Below are positions 6,150-13,939 of a stretch of DNA of 21,314 bases, piece after piece. This stretch comes from Bacilli bacterium (GTDB lineage Bacteria; Bacillota_I; Bacilli_A; ML615J-28; CAG-698). Made by a program: the position numbers and the translations under genes. Below the pieces are notes generated by a model. The model had not been told where the DNA came from, ran no database searches, and saw only the letters and a program-made list of their open reading frames with translations. Numbering within the stretch: the stretch's first letter is position 1; each line of letters starts with the position of its first letter. The stretch is from NCBI GenBank assembly GCA_028691715.1, contig JAQUYR010000014.1, forward strand, positions 1 through 21,314, in the 5' to 3' direction.

Positions 6150-8409
6150 AGAAATTTTAGAAATATTAAAAGTTCCTCAGGAGGAACTGATTGGGAAACT
6201 ATCCAATGTTGGTATTGAAGCTGATTTGGAGACTGATATTCCTAGTGATATAATAAAAAAGCTGAGTAAATTATATAAAGTAGATATTAAACCAGTTAAA
6301 ATAAAAAAGGAAAGTACTCCCAAAGCTCCTGTAAAAGAAGAAAAAGTTTTGGAAACAAAAAAAGAAGAGGAAAAAGCTCCTTTAATTGAGGATGAAAAGG
6401 AATCTGAGATTGAAGAAGAGGTTAAGGAAAAAGTAGTAACTACTTCACCTAAAAAGATAGAGGCTAAGCCAACAGTAAAAAAAGAAGAAAAACCAAAGCC
6501 TAAAAAAGTTGAAGAAGTTGATGTTGAATTAACAAGAGTATATGATGATACATATAATGATTATGTTAAAGAAAACAAGGAATACACAAGGCTAAAGAAT
6601 GTTAAAAAGAAACAAAAAAATCGTCAGGGTCGTCAAAGAAATGTTAACGATGATAAAAAAGAAAGGGCCAATGTTTTATATTTTATTCCTGGAATGAATG
6701 TTGCTCAAATCGCTGACGGATTAGGCATAAGTTATGGCGAGATTGTTCGTAAACTAATTGATTTAGGATTTATGGTTTCAGCAACTCAAACTTTGGAAAG
6801 AGATGTCATTGAGTTACTAGCTGAGGATTCTGGCTTCACTTTAAAGGATAAAATTTCAGAAGATGTTACAAGGTTTGAAGAAATAGTTATTGAAGATGAT
6901 GAGAAAAATTTGGTTGCTAGACCAGCAATTGTTACAATAATGGGTCATGTAGATCACGGAAAAACAACATTACTAGATACCATAAGGAATACTAAAGTTG
7001 TAGCCAGTGAAGCTGGTGGTATAACTCAGCATATTGGTGCTTATCAGGTTAAGAAAAAAGGTAAGACAATTACTTTTATCGATACCCCAGGGCATGCTGC
7101 TTTTACAGAGATGCGAGCTAGAGGTGCTCAGGCAACAGATATTGTTGTTTTGGTTGTAGCAGCTGATGATGGTGTTATGCCTCAGACAAAAGAAGCAATA
7201 GAACATGCCCAAGCGGCTAAAGTTCCAATTATTGTAGCCATCAATAAAATGGATAAGGCTAGTGCTAATCCAGATCGTGTTAAGCAAGAATTGACATCTT
7301 ATAATTTAATTCCTGAAGAGTGGGGAGGATCGACCATTTTTGTTCCTATCTCAGCCCTAACAGGTATGGGTGTTGATGACTTACTGGAGATGATTGTTTT
7401 GACAGCTGATATTGAAAATTATCGAGCAAATCCTAATCGTTTAGGAGTAGGACTGGTAATTGAGGCTAAACTTGATAAGGGAAGAGGCCCAGTGGCAACT
7501 TTACTTGTCAAGAATGGAACGATTAAAATAGGTGATCCAATTGTTGTTGGTAATACCTATGGTAAAATAAGAGCAATGCAGGATGAAACAAAAGCCAGCA
7601 TTAAATCAGCAGGACCATCAAAAGCAGTAGAAGTTACTGGTCTAGAAGAAGTTCCTCAGGCTGGTGATAGCTTTATGGTTTTTGAAGATGAAAAAACGAC
7701 AAGATTAATCAGTGAACAGCGAACCAACAGGGCTTTCGATTTGGAAAAGGGTGTTGGGAAAGAGATAAATTTGGCGGGTTTATTTGATCAGTTGGATGAC
7801 TCTCAAAAAGAATTGAATTTAATCATCAAAGGCGATGTTCAGGGATCAATTGAAGCTTTAAAAGGTTCTTTGGAGAAGGTTGAAGTAGAGGGTGCTAAAA
7901 TTATTGTTGTCAGAGCTGGAGTAGGTGCAATTACTGAAACCGATATTGCTTTGGCAGTAGCTTCAAGAGCAATCATTATTGGATTCAATATTCGTCCAAA
8001 TGCGACAATTTTAAAGCTTGCTAAAGAAAAAAAGATTGAAATTAGATTATATAATATAATTTATAAGGTTTTAGAGGATATCCAGGCTGCGATGGTTGGT
8101 ATGCTTGATCCTGTATTTGAGGAGAAAATTACTGGCGAAGCGGAAGTAAGAACAATCTTTAAAGCTTCTAAAGTCGGAACTATAGCTGGATGTTATATTA
8201 CAAATGGATATATTACGAGAAATTCTGATATTCGTTTGATAAGAGATAGTATAGTTATCTATGAAGGAAAACTTTCTTCATTAAAGCGTTTTAAAGACGA
8301 TGTTAAAGAGGTTAAATACGGCTATGAATGCGGTATGACAATTGAAAATTATAATGACATTAAAGAAGGCGATGTTATTGAAGCCTATGTCATGGAAAAA
8401 GTGAAATAA
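6139..8409 (+). CDS. infB: Translation initiation factor IF-2
   Basis: IF-2 is the GTPase that brings fMet-tRNA to the 30S subunit and promotes joining of the 50S subunit. I use the ATG at 6139, five bases after GAGGTGA (6127-6133), giving 756 residues; an in-frame GTG at 6130 falls within that site. Domains in order are a first IF2 N-terminal helical domain (about 1-45), a Lys/Glu/Pro-rich flexible linker (about 50-170), a second N-terminal domain (about 178-225), and the G domain with GHVDHGKT (269-276), DTPG (315-318) and NKMD (369-372). Beta-barrel domain II, domain III and the fMet-tRNA-binding C-terminal barrel follow. It overlaps the L7Ae-like gene by 11 bases and shares one base with rbfA. 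Confidence 0.97.
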   Translation: MKVKEILEILKVPQEELIGKLSNVGIEADLETDIPSDIIKKLSKLYKVDIKPVKIKKESTPKAPVKEEKVLETKKEEEKAPLIEDEKESEIEEEVKEKVVTTSPKKIEAKPTVKKEEKPKPKKVEEVDVELTRVYDDTYNDYVKENKEYTRLKNVKKKQKNRQGRQRNVNDDKKERANVLYFIPGMNVAQIADGLGISYGEIVRKLIDLGFMVSATQTLERDVIELLAEDSGFTLKDKISEDVTRFEEIVIEDDEKNLVARPAIVTIMGHVDHGKTTLLDTIRNTKVVASEAGGITQHIGAYQVKKKGKTITFIDTPGHAAFTEMRARGAQATDIVVLVVAADDGVMPQTKEAIEHAQAAKVPIIVAINKMDKASANPDRVKQELTSYNLIPEEWGGSTIFVPISALTGMGVDDLLEMIVLTADIENYRANPNRLGVGLVIEAKLDKGRGPVATLLVKNGTIKIGDPIVVGNTYGKIRAMQDETKASIKSAGPSKAVEVTGLEEVPQAGDSFMVFEDEKTTRLISEQRTNRAFDLEKGVGKEINLAGLFDQLDDSQKELNLIIKGDVQGSIEALKGSLEKVEVEGAKIIVVRAGVGAITETDIALAVASRAIIIGFNIRPNATILKLAKEKKIEIRLYNIIYKVLEDIQAAMVGMLDPVFEEKITGEAEVRTIFKASKVGTIAGCYITNGYITRNSDIRLIRDSIVIYEGKLSSLKRFKDDVKEVKYGYECGMTIENYNDIKEGDVIEAYVMEKVK

Positions 8410-8738
8410 TGAAACATCGCCAAGTACGCTTAGAAAAGATAATGGAAAAGGAAATTAGCCGAATTCTATTAACGGAAGTAAAAGATGAAAGGCTAAAATT
8501 TGTTACCATTTTTAGAGTAGATTTAAATCATGATTTTTCAGTTGCTAATGTCTATTTTTCAGTAATCGGAAACGATGAGCAAAAAGAGGCAACAGCTAAA
8601 ACTTTAGAAGAAGCCAAGGGATTTATTAGAAGCGCCTTGGGAAAATTTCTTGAAATAAGGAAAGTTCCTGAATTGCGGTTTAAATATGATAAATACGGAG
8701 AAAGAATTGAAGATATTCTACAAGGCTTAAAAAAATAG
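8409..8738 (+). CDS. rbfA: Ribosome-binding factor A
   Basis: RbfA is a KH-type RNA-binding protein that helps mature the 5' end region of 16S rRNA in the 30S subunit and is tied to cold adaptation. The 109-residue protein shows the family pattern: RLEKIMEKEISRIL near the N-terminus, the KFVTIFRVDLNHDFSVANVY strand region, and RKVPELRFKYD near the C-terminus. Its ATG overlaps the infB stop by one base (TAATG), a classic coupled junction. The TAG stop lies inside the 5' arm of the following terminator, so this is the last gene of the operon that starts at 3901. Confidence 0.95.
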   Translation: MKHRQVRLEKIMEKEISRILLTEVKDERLKFVTIFRVDLNHDFSVANVYFSVIGNDEQKEATAKTLEEAKGFIRSALGKFLEIRKVPELRFKYDKYGERIEDILQGLKK

Positions 8739-8758
8739 CCCCTTGTGGCTATTTTTTT
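8730..8758 (+). terminator. Intrinsic terminator of the nusA-infB operon
   Basis: AAAAAATAGCC (8730-8740) pairs with GGCTATTTTTT starting at 8747 around a CCTTGT loop, and the 3' arm is itself the T tract. The rbfA stop codon is part of the stem. The terminator ends just before the uvrC ribosome-binding site. Confidence 0.85.
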
Positions 8759-8775
8759 CAAATTGAGGTGATTAG

Positions 8776-10509
8776 ATGGTGGACAAGGAAAAACTAAAGA
8801 ATTTACCTAAAAGTCCTGGTTGCTACATCATGAAAAATAAAGATGGTGAAATTATTTATGTTGGTAAAGCAAAGAATTTGTTTAACCGCGTAAAATCGTA
8901 TTTCATTGGTAGTCATGATGGTAAAACAGCAATTATGATTTCACAGATTGAGGATTTTGAGTATATCATTACTAACAGCGAAACAGAAGCTTTCATTTTA
9001 GAAATGAATCTCATTAAAAAGCATCTCCCTCATTACAACATTGATTTGACAGATGATAAGAGATATCCCTATATTTGTGTTTCTCAGGAAGAGCATCCGC
9101 GAATTTTTTATACAAGAGAATTAAATAAAAAAGCTAAATATTTCGGACCATATCCCAATGCAACAGCTGCTAGGGATGTTGTTGATATTTTGAATAAAGT
9201 GTATCCTTTAAGGAAGTGCTACAAACTTCCAAAAAAGGAATGCCTGTATTATCACTTAGGGCAATGCCTTGGTCCTTGCATTAATAAAGTTACTAAAGAT
9301 GATTACGAAAAGATTCTCGGGGAAATTAACGGCTTTTTAAAGGGAAATAGTAAAGAAAGAATAAAAAATCTCGAAAAGAAGATGAAAGAGGCCAGTGAGA
9401 GTCTTAATTTTGAAAAAGCGAAAGAATATCGAAATATGATCTGGAATCTAGAGACAGTTGTTGAAAAGCAAAAGATGGAACTGGCAATTAATGATACTGA
9501 TATCTTTGGTTATGTTGTCTCTGATAATCATATAAGTATTCAAATTTTTCACATTCGTGATTACCGGATGGTTGAAAGAAATGGATTCTTGCTTGAGATA
9601 GCTGATAGTGCTCTAGAAACATTTATTGATTTTATCAATCAATTTTATCTGTTAGCTGGTAATCCAATACCAAAAGAAATTTTGATACCAAAAGCTGATA
9701 TTTCAGCATTGGATGAACAGCTAAGAAGTATTATTGCAATTCCTCTTCGGGGCAAGAAAAAAGAATTGGTTGAATTAGTCAATTTGAATGCCCAAGAAAA
9801 ATTAAACATATTGTTACAAAAAGAAAAAAACAAGTATTCTCGCACTGAAGGAGCTATTGTTGAGCTTGGTAAATTATTGAAAATCAATTCTTTGAGTATT
9901 ATTGAAGCCTTTGATAATTCTAATATACAGGGTACAAGTAGTGTCAGTGCTATGGTTTCCTATAAAAATGGAATCCCAGATAAGAATCAGTATCGTAAGT
10001 ATAGGGTGAAGACCATCAAAGATGCTGATGATGTTCATACTATGGAAGAAGTTATCGGAAGAAGATACTCTAGACTTAAAAACGAGAATAAGAAATTACC
10101 AGATTTAGTCATTGTTGATGGTGGAAAACCCCAAGTTAATGCTGCAAAAAATGCATTGTTATCTATTGAACTTTCAATTCCAATTTTGGGATTGGTTAAA
10201 GATGACAATCATCGTACAAGAGGTTTATTTTACAATGATAAGGAAATACTTATCGATAAAAAAAGTGGTTTATTCTTATTCTTAGAAGCTCTACAAGATG
10301 AGGTTCATCGATATGCTATAACTTTTCATAAGACAGTTCATTCCAAGAATACTTTTGCCTCGGAAATTGAGAATATCAAGGGTATAGGCAAGGTCAGGAA
10401 AAGAGCTATTTTGAAAATCCTTGGCAGCGAGGACTTTGTTAATAAATTAAATGAATTACCATTGACCGATGAACAAAAGCAAGAAATTATAAAAAAATAT
10501 CATAATTAG
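8776..10509 (+). CDS. uvrC: Excinuclease ABC subunit C
   Basis: UvrC makes both incisions around a DNA lesion in nucleotide excision repair, acting after UvrA and UvrB. The 577-residue protein has the full set of parts. A GIY-YIG nuclease domain at about 12-90 (PGCYIM and IIYVGKAKN) makes the 3' cut. Four cysteines at 148, 156, 164 and 168 match the Fe-S cluster ligands described for UvrC. A UVR/UvrB-contact motif lies at about 196-228. An RNase H-like endonuclease domain, with Asp380 in EAFDNSN, Asp448 in VDGGKPQ and His511, makes the 5' cut. A C-terminal helix-hairpin-helix (about 525-577, GIGKVRKR) completes it. GAGGTG lies five bases before the ATG. No clear promoter is visible between the preceding terminator and the gene. 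A DEDDh exonuclease-like gene follows. Confidence 0.96.
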   Translation: MVDKEKLKNLPKSPGCYIMKNKDGEIIYVGKAKNLFNRVKSYFIGSHDGKTAIMISQIEDFEYIITNSETEAFILEMNLIKKHLPHYNIDLTDDKRYPYICVSQEEHPRIFYTRELNKKAKYFGPYPNATAARDVVDILNKVYPLRKCYKLPKKECLYYHLGQCLGPCINKVTKDDYEKILGEINGFLKGNSKERIKNLEKKMKEASESLNFEKAKEYRNMIWNLETVVEKQKMELAINDTDIFGYVVSDNHISIQIFHIRDYRMVERNGFLLEIADSALETFIDFINQFYLLAGNPIPKEILIPKADISALDEQLRSIIAIPLRGKKKELVELVNLNAQEKLNILLQKEKNKYSRTEGAIVELGKLLKINSLSIIEAFDNSNIQGTSSVSAMVSYKNGIPDKNQYRKYRVKTIKDADDVHTMEEVIGRRYSRLKNENKKLPDLVIVDGGKPQVNAAKNALLSIELSIPILGLVKDDNHRTRGLFYNDKEILIDKKSGLFLFLEALQDEVHRYAITFHKTVHSKNTFASEIENIKGIGKVRKRAILKILGSEDFVNKLNELPLTDEQKQEIIKKYHN

Positions 10510-10559
10510 TGAGGATAAAATCTTTAGATGTTTTAAATAGATTTTATGAAAGGTGTAAT

Positions 10560-11420
10560 ATGAAAATATATGGCAAAGTTTTAAAAGTTTTTCCTGATGA
10601 GAGAATCCTGAAAATTGAATATAAAAACAAAATCTATTGTTTATATATGACGAGAAAGACCTTTAAGGATTTTGGACCATATTTTTATAAACGTCCTTAT
10701 ATATTTGTTGAAATTGGTAAAGATATCAACAAATATGGAGAGCATTACGGTTATGAAGTAATCTCTTTTATAAAAGTAGTTGAACCATCATATCGTGAGC
10801 GAAGGATTTATTACGATATCAAAGAGATAAAGAAAGATATAAAAAAACTGATTAATAAGACAAAAAACCGAATGTTTCTCGATTTAGAATTTTCTCTACC
10901 TGCTTTTTATCAATCTGTTCCTCACGTTGCTGAAATAGTTCAATATGGAATTGTTATAGAAGACAATGCTGGCAATATTATTTTTAAGGATAGTAATTTG
11001 GTTAAACCAACAAAAAAAGTAGGGATTAACTCTAGAACTCTGACATTTATATCTCGAAAAAGAGAAGAATTTAATGATGCTATTGATTATAAAGTTTTCT
11101 ATGATATTCTAAAGAAGTGTATGACTAAGTATAATGCTAAGGTTATAGCATGGGGTAAAAGCGATATTCTAATGCTTGAACAATCATTTTTTGTAAATAA
11201 GATTAAACCACTTGGAATTCGTAAAAACTATATAAATTTAATGCAGGTAATCAAGAATTATTATAATATCAAAGAGGATTTGGGATTATTTAACACCTAT
11301 CAGGAATATTCAAATAAAGAACCTGAGGAACAAATGCACGATGCTTTGGAAGATGCATTGGTAACCAGAGAAATATATAGAATATTTAAAGAAAAGATAA
11401 ATAAGGAAAAACAGGAATAA
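10560..11420 (+). CDS. DEDDh (DnaQ-like) 3'-5' exonuclease-like protein with extra N-terminal domain
   Basis: The C-terminal part looks like a DnaQ/RNase T-type 3'-5' exonuclease. Using the ATG at 10560 (286 residues), motif I is FLDLEFS with Asp108 and Glu110, motif II is WGKSDILML with Asp202, and motif III is HDALEDALVTREIY with His260 and Asp265, which fits the DEDDh pattern HxAxxD. The first about 80 residues look like a small beta-rich domain (GKVLKVFPDERILKIEY onward) that I cannot assign to a family; an OB-like fold is a guess. AAAGGTG (10549-10555) lies four bases before this ATG; an in-frame GTG overlapping the uvrC stop (10509) would add 17 residues but has no good site. The gene shares the uvrC transcript. 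Whether it acts on DNA or RNA is unknown. Confidence 0.8.
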   Translation: MKIYGKVLKVFPDERILKIEYKNKIYCLYMTRKTFKDFGPYFYKRPYIFVEIGKDINKYGEHYGYEVISFIKVVEPSYRERRIYYDIKEIKKDIKKLINKTKNRMFLDLEFSLPAFYQSVPHVAEIVQYGIVIEDNAGNIIFKDSNLVKPTKKVGINSRTLTFISRKREEFNDAIDYKVFYDILKKCMTKYNAKVIAWGKSDILMLEQSFFVNKIKPLGIRKNYINLMQVIKNYYNIKEDLGLFNTYQEYSNKEPEEQMHDALEDALVTREIYRIFKEKINKEKQE

Positions 11421-11428
11421 ATCTAAAT

Positions 11429-11476
11429 AAAAAAACCTCTTAGAATTGGGCATAAAATGAGAGGTTTTATTTAATT
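11429..11476 (+). terminator. Intrinsic terminator after the uvrC-exonuclease pair
   Basis: AAAACCTCTTA (ending at 11442) pairs with TGAGAGGTTTT (beginning at 11458) across a loop of about 15 bases, followed by ATTTAATTT. One pair is G-T. The A-rich 5' side and T-rich 3' side fit an intrinsic terminator. Confidence 0.75.
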
Positions 11477-11511
11477 TAATTTGATATCATTTATGTAAGG
11501 AGTTGGTAGAA

Positions 11512-12360
11512 GTGGATTGGATCTTAAGGCTAAACAAAGCGATTGATTACATTGAAAGCCATTTGTGTGAAGAAATTGACTATAATGAATTATCTAAAAT
11601 TGCTTTTTGCTCATCTTATCATTTTCAAAGAATGTTTGCTTATATGGCAGGAATAACGTTATCCGAATACATTCGTAAAAGAAGGATGACAGAAGCGGTA
11701 AAGGATTTACAAAACGGAATCAAGGTTATTGATGTTGCCTTGAAATACGGGTATGAATCACCAACCGCATTTAATCGAGCATTTAAAAATGTCCATAGTT
11801 TTGCCCCATCACAGGCTAAAAATTTTGGAATGTCCTTTAAGATATTTCTACCTATCAGCTTCAAATTGGTAATCAAAGGAGAAGCAGAAATGAATTATCG
11901 AATTGAAAAAAGAGAAGCCTTTAGAATTATTGGCGTAAGTAAAGAATTAACAAAAGATATCGAAAAGAATTTTGTTGATGTTCCTAAAATGTGGAACAAA
12001 ATGTCAGAAAACGGGACTGTTGGGAAAATAGTTTCTTTTATGAAAAATAAACCACAAGGATTATTAGGTGTATGCACATGTGGAGACGAGGAAACGTGGA
12101 AATATTTTATTGCTGTAGCAAATGATAAAGATGTGGTTGAGGGATTTGATGAATATATGATTCCAGAATCAACTTGGGCTATTTTTAGTGGAGAAGGAGT
12201 AATGCCTTTAGCCATTCAGGAATTACAAAAACGAATAGTGACTGAATGGTTACCTACGTCTGGGTATGAATATACCAATACTCCTGATATGGAAGTATAC
12301 CTTAATAGTGATCCAAAGAATTCTAAATTCGAAGTGTGGATACCAGTAACTAAGAAATAA
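11512..12360 (+). CDS. AraC-family transcriptional regulator with GyrI-like effector domain
   Basis: This is a two-domain regulator of the Rob/SoxS-like layout. Residues about 1-105 form an AraC DNA-binding domain with two helix-turn-helix motifs (the first around YNELSKIAFCSSYHFQRMF, the second around VIDVALKYGYESPTAFNRAFK). Residues about 125-282 form a GyrI-like/Bacterial_TF effector domain that in relatives binds small, often cationic or drug-like molecules (family features YRIEKREAFRIIGVS, ETWKYFIAVAN and STWAIFSGEG). I use the GTG at 11512, nine bases after AAGGAG (11497-11502), giving 282 residues; an in-frame TTG at 11503 directly abuts that site and is unlikely. The gene stands alone between two terminators, and no transporter or other target is adjacent, so its ligand and regulon are unknown. 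Confidence 0.9.
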   Translation: MDWILRLNKAIDYIESHLCEEIDYNELSKIAFCSSYHFQRMFAYMAGITLSEYIRKRRMTEAVKDLQNGIKVIDVALKYGYESPTAFNRAFKNVHSFAPSQAKNFGMSFKIFLPISFKLVIKGEAEMNYRIEKREAFRIIGVSKELTKDIEKNFVDVPKMWNKMSENGTVGKIVSFMKNKPQGLLGVCTCGDEETWKYFIAVANDKDVVEGFDEYMIPESTWAIFSGEGVMPLAIQELQKRIVTEWLPTSGYEYTNTPDMEVYLNSDPKNSKFEVWIPVTKK

Positions 12361-12399
12361 AAAAAGAGTTCTAATCTTTTAAAGATTAGAACTTTTTTA
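12361..12399. terminator. Bidirectional terminator between the AraC regulator and guaA
   Basis: AGTTCTAATCT (12367-12377) pairs with AGATTAGAACT (12383-12393) around TTTAA. A T run follows on the + strand (12394-12399) and an A run precedes (12361-12365), so the hairpin can stop transcription of both converging genes. Confidence 0.88.
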
Positions 12400-13932
12400 T
12401 TCCCATTCAATTGTTCCTGGGGGTTTTGAAGTTATATCATAAACAACACGATTGCAATTACTAACTTCGTTAACAATTCTATTGCTTATTTTCGCAAGAA
12501 TATCATAAGGAATTCGTGACCAATCGGCGGTCATGCCATCAATACTGCTGATGGCTCTAATCGCAACAGCATAAGCATAGGTACGTTTATCTCCCATAAC
12601 ACCAACTGTTTTAGAATTGGTGACAACAGTGAAATATTGCCAAATATCTTTGCCGAGATTGTTATTTTTAATCTCTTCTTGAAGAATGTAATCACTATCC
12701 TTAGCGATTTCTAATTTTTCTTTAGTTATTTCTCCAATTATTCTGATTCCTAGACCAGGTCCTGGGAAAGGTTGACGAGAAATGATATCTCTGTGAAGTC
12801 CTAGGGAAAGACCTAGTTGTCTCACTTCATCTTTAAACAGCTTATTCAAAGGCTCAAGAATTTTAAATTTCATGTCCTTTGGTAAGCCTCCAACATTATG
12901 GTGAGACTTTATGGTTTCTGCTGTTTTCGTCCCTGACTCGATGATATCAGTATACAATGTTCCCTGACCTAAAAAGGCGTAATCTCCAAGCTTTGATGAT
13001 TCTTCATTAAAGACATTGATAAATTCTCTTCCGATGATTTTTCTTTTTTGTTCGGGATCTTCTATTCCTTTTAGAGCATTTAGAAATATATCTTCAGCTT
13101 CAATTTTAATGACTTTTATATGATAGATATTGCTGAACATATCCATAACCTGAGAAGCTTCATTTTTCCTGAGTAAACCGTGATCAATAAACATACATGT
13201 TAAATTATCTTTTATGGCCCGATGAATTAGTACTGCTGCAACACTGGAATCAACTCCTCCAGAAATTCCCATAAGTACCTTTTTATCTTGGACAATTTCC
13301 TTTATTTCTTTAACTTTGGTTTCGATATAACTATCCATAGTCCAATTACTATTTGCATTACAAATATTAAAAACAAAGTTTTCCAATATCTTTTTACCAA
13401 AAACTGTGTTCTGAACTTCAGGATGAAATTGGACTCCATACAATTTTTTGTTTGCATTCTCAAAAGAAGCGATGTCACATGTCTTTGAAGAAGCAATGAC
13501 TTTAAAATCTTCTGGAATGGCGATTACTTTATCCTGATGACTCATCCAAACGTCTTGTTTAAAAGGAGTAGTATTAAATAGTAAAGACTCATCAATTAAT
13601 TTTATTTCTTGTCGGCCATATTCTTTGATAGAAGAGGCTTCTATTTTTCCGTTAAAGCATTTAGCGATGTACTGCATCCCATAACATATTCCAAGAACAG
13701 GAATATCTAAATTGAATATCTCTTTATCACAGATTAAAGAATCTTTTTCATATACAGAATGAGGACCACCACTAAGGATGATACCCTTTATATTTCCTAA
13801 AGATAATAAATCTTTTACTGAAGTGGTATTGGGAAGAAGTTCACTATAAACACCCATTTCTCTTATTCTTCTAGCGATTAATTGATTATACTGACTGCCA
13901 AAATCTAAAACTAAAATTTTATCATATATCAT
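12397..13932 (-). CDS. guaA: GMP synthase (glutamine-hydrolysing)
   Basis: GuaA converts XMP to GMP using ATP and ammonia from glutamine, the last step of guanine nucleotide synthesis. The 511-residue protein has a class I glutamine amidotransferase domain (about 1-195) with the catalytic triad Cys83 in GICYGMQ, His170 and Glu172 in FHPEV. The ATP pyrophosphatase domain carries SGGVDSS (224-230). The C-terminal dimerisation domain contains RQPFPGPGLGIRI and ends in the typical KPPGTIEWE. Length is normal. It starts 7 bp after guaB on the same strand, with a weak ribosome-binding site, so it is almost certainly expressed from the guaB promoter and controlled by the guanine riboswitch upstream. 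Its stop codon abuts the terminator shared with the AraC regulator. Confidence 0.97.
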   Translation of the reverse strand: MIYDKILVLDFGSQYNQLIARRIREMGVYSELLPNTTSVKDLLSLGNIKGIILSGGPHSVYEKDSLICDKEIFNLDIPVLGICYGMQYIAKCFNGKIEASSIKEYGRQEIKLIDESLLFNTTPFKQDVWMSHQDKVIAIPEDFKVIASSKTCDIASFENANKKLYGVQFHPEVQNTVFGKKILENFVFNICNANSNWTMDSYIETKVKEIKEIVQDKKVLMGISGGVDSSVAAVLIHRAIKDNLTCMFIDHGLLRKNEASQVMDMFSNIYHIKVIKIEAEDIFLNALKGIEDPEQKRKIIGREFINVFNEESSKLGDYAFLGQGTLYTDIIESGTKTAETIKSHHNVGGLPKDMKFKILEPLNKLFKDEVRQLGLSLGLHRDIISRQPFPGPGLGIRIIGEITKEKLEIAKDSDYILQEEIKNNNLGKDIWQYFTVVTNSKTVGVMGDKRTYAYAVAIRAISSIDGMTADWSRIPYDILAKISNRIVNEVSNCNRVVYDITSKPPGTIEWE

Positions 13933-13939
13933 ATAGTAC

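Noticed and set aside
6973..7287. Open frame on the - strand inside infB
   Set aside because: It lies wholly within the conserved G domain of IF-2, has no ribosome-binding site and encodes low-complexity, Asn/Ser-rich sequence typical of an antisense shadow.
11503..11511. TTG at 11503 as the AraC-family gene start
   Set aside because: It directly abuts the AAGGAG site, leaving no spacing; the GTG at 11512 fits better.
11895..12215. Open frame on the - strand inside the AraC-GyrI gene
   Set aside because: It is fully covered by a recognisable gene on the + strand, and its product resembles no family.
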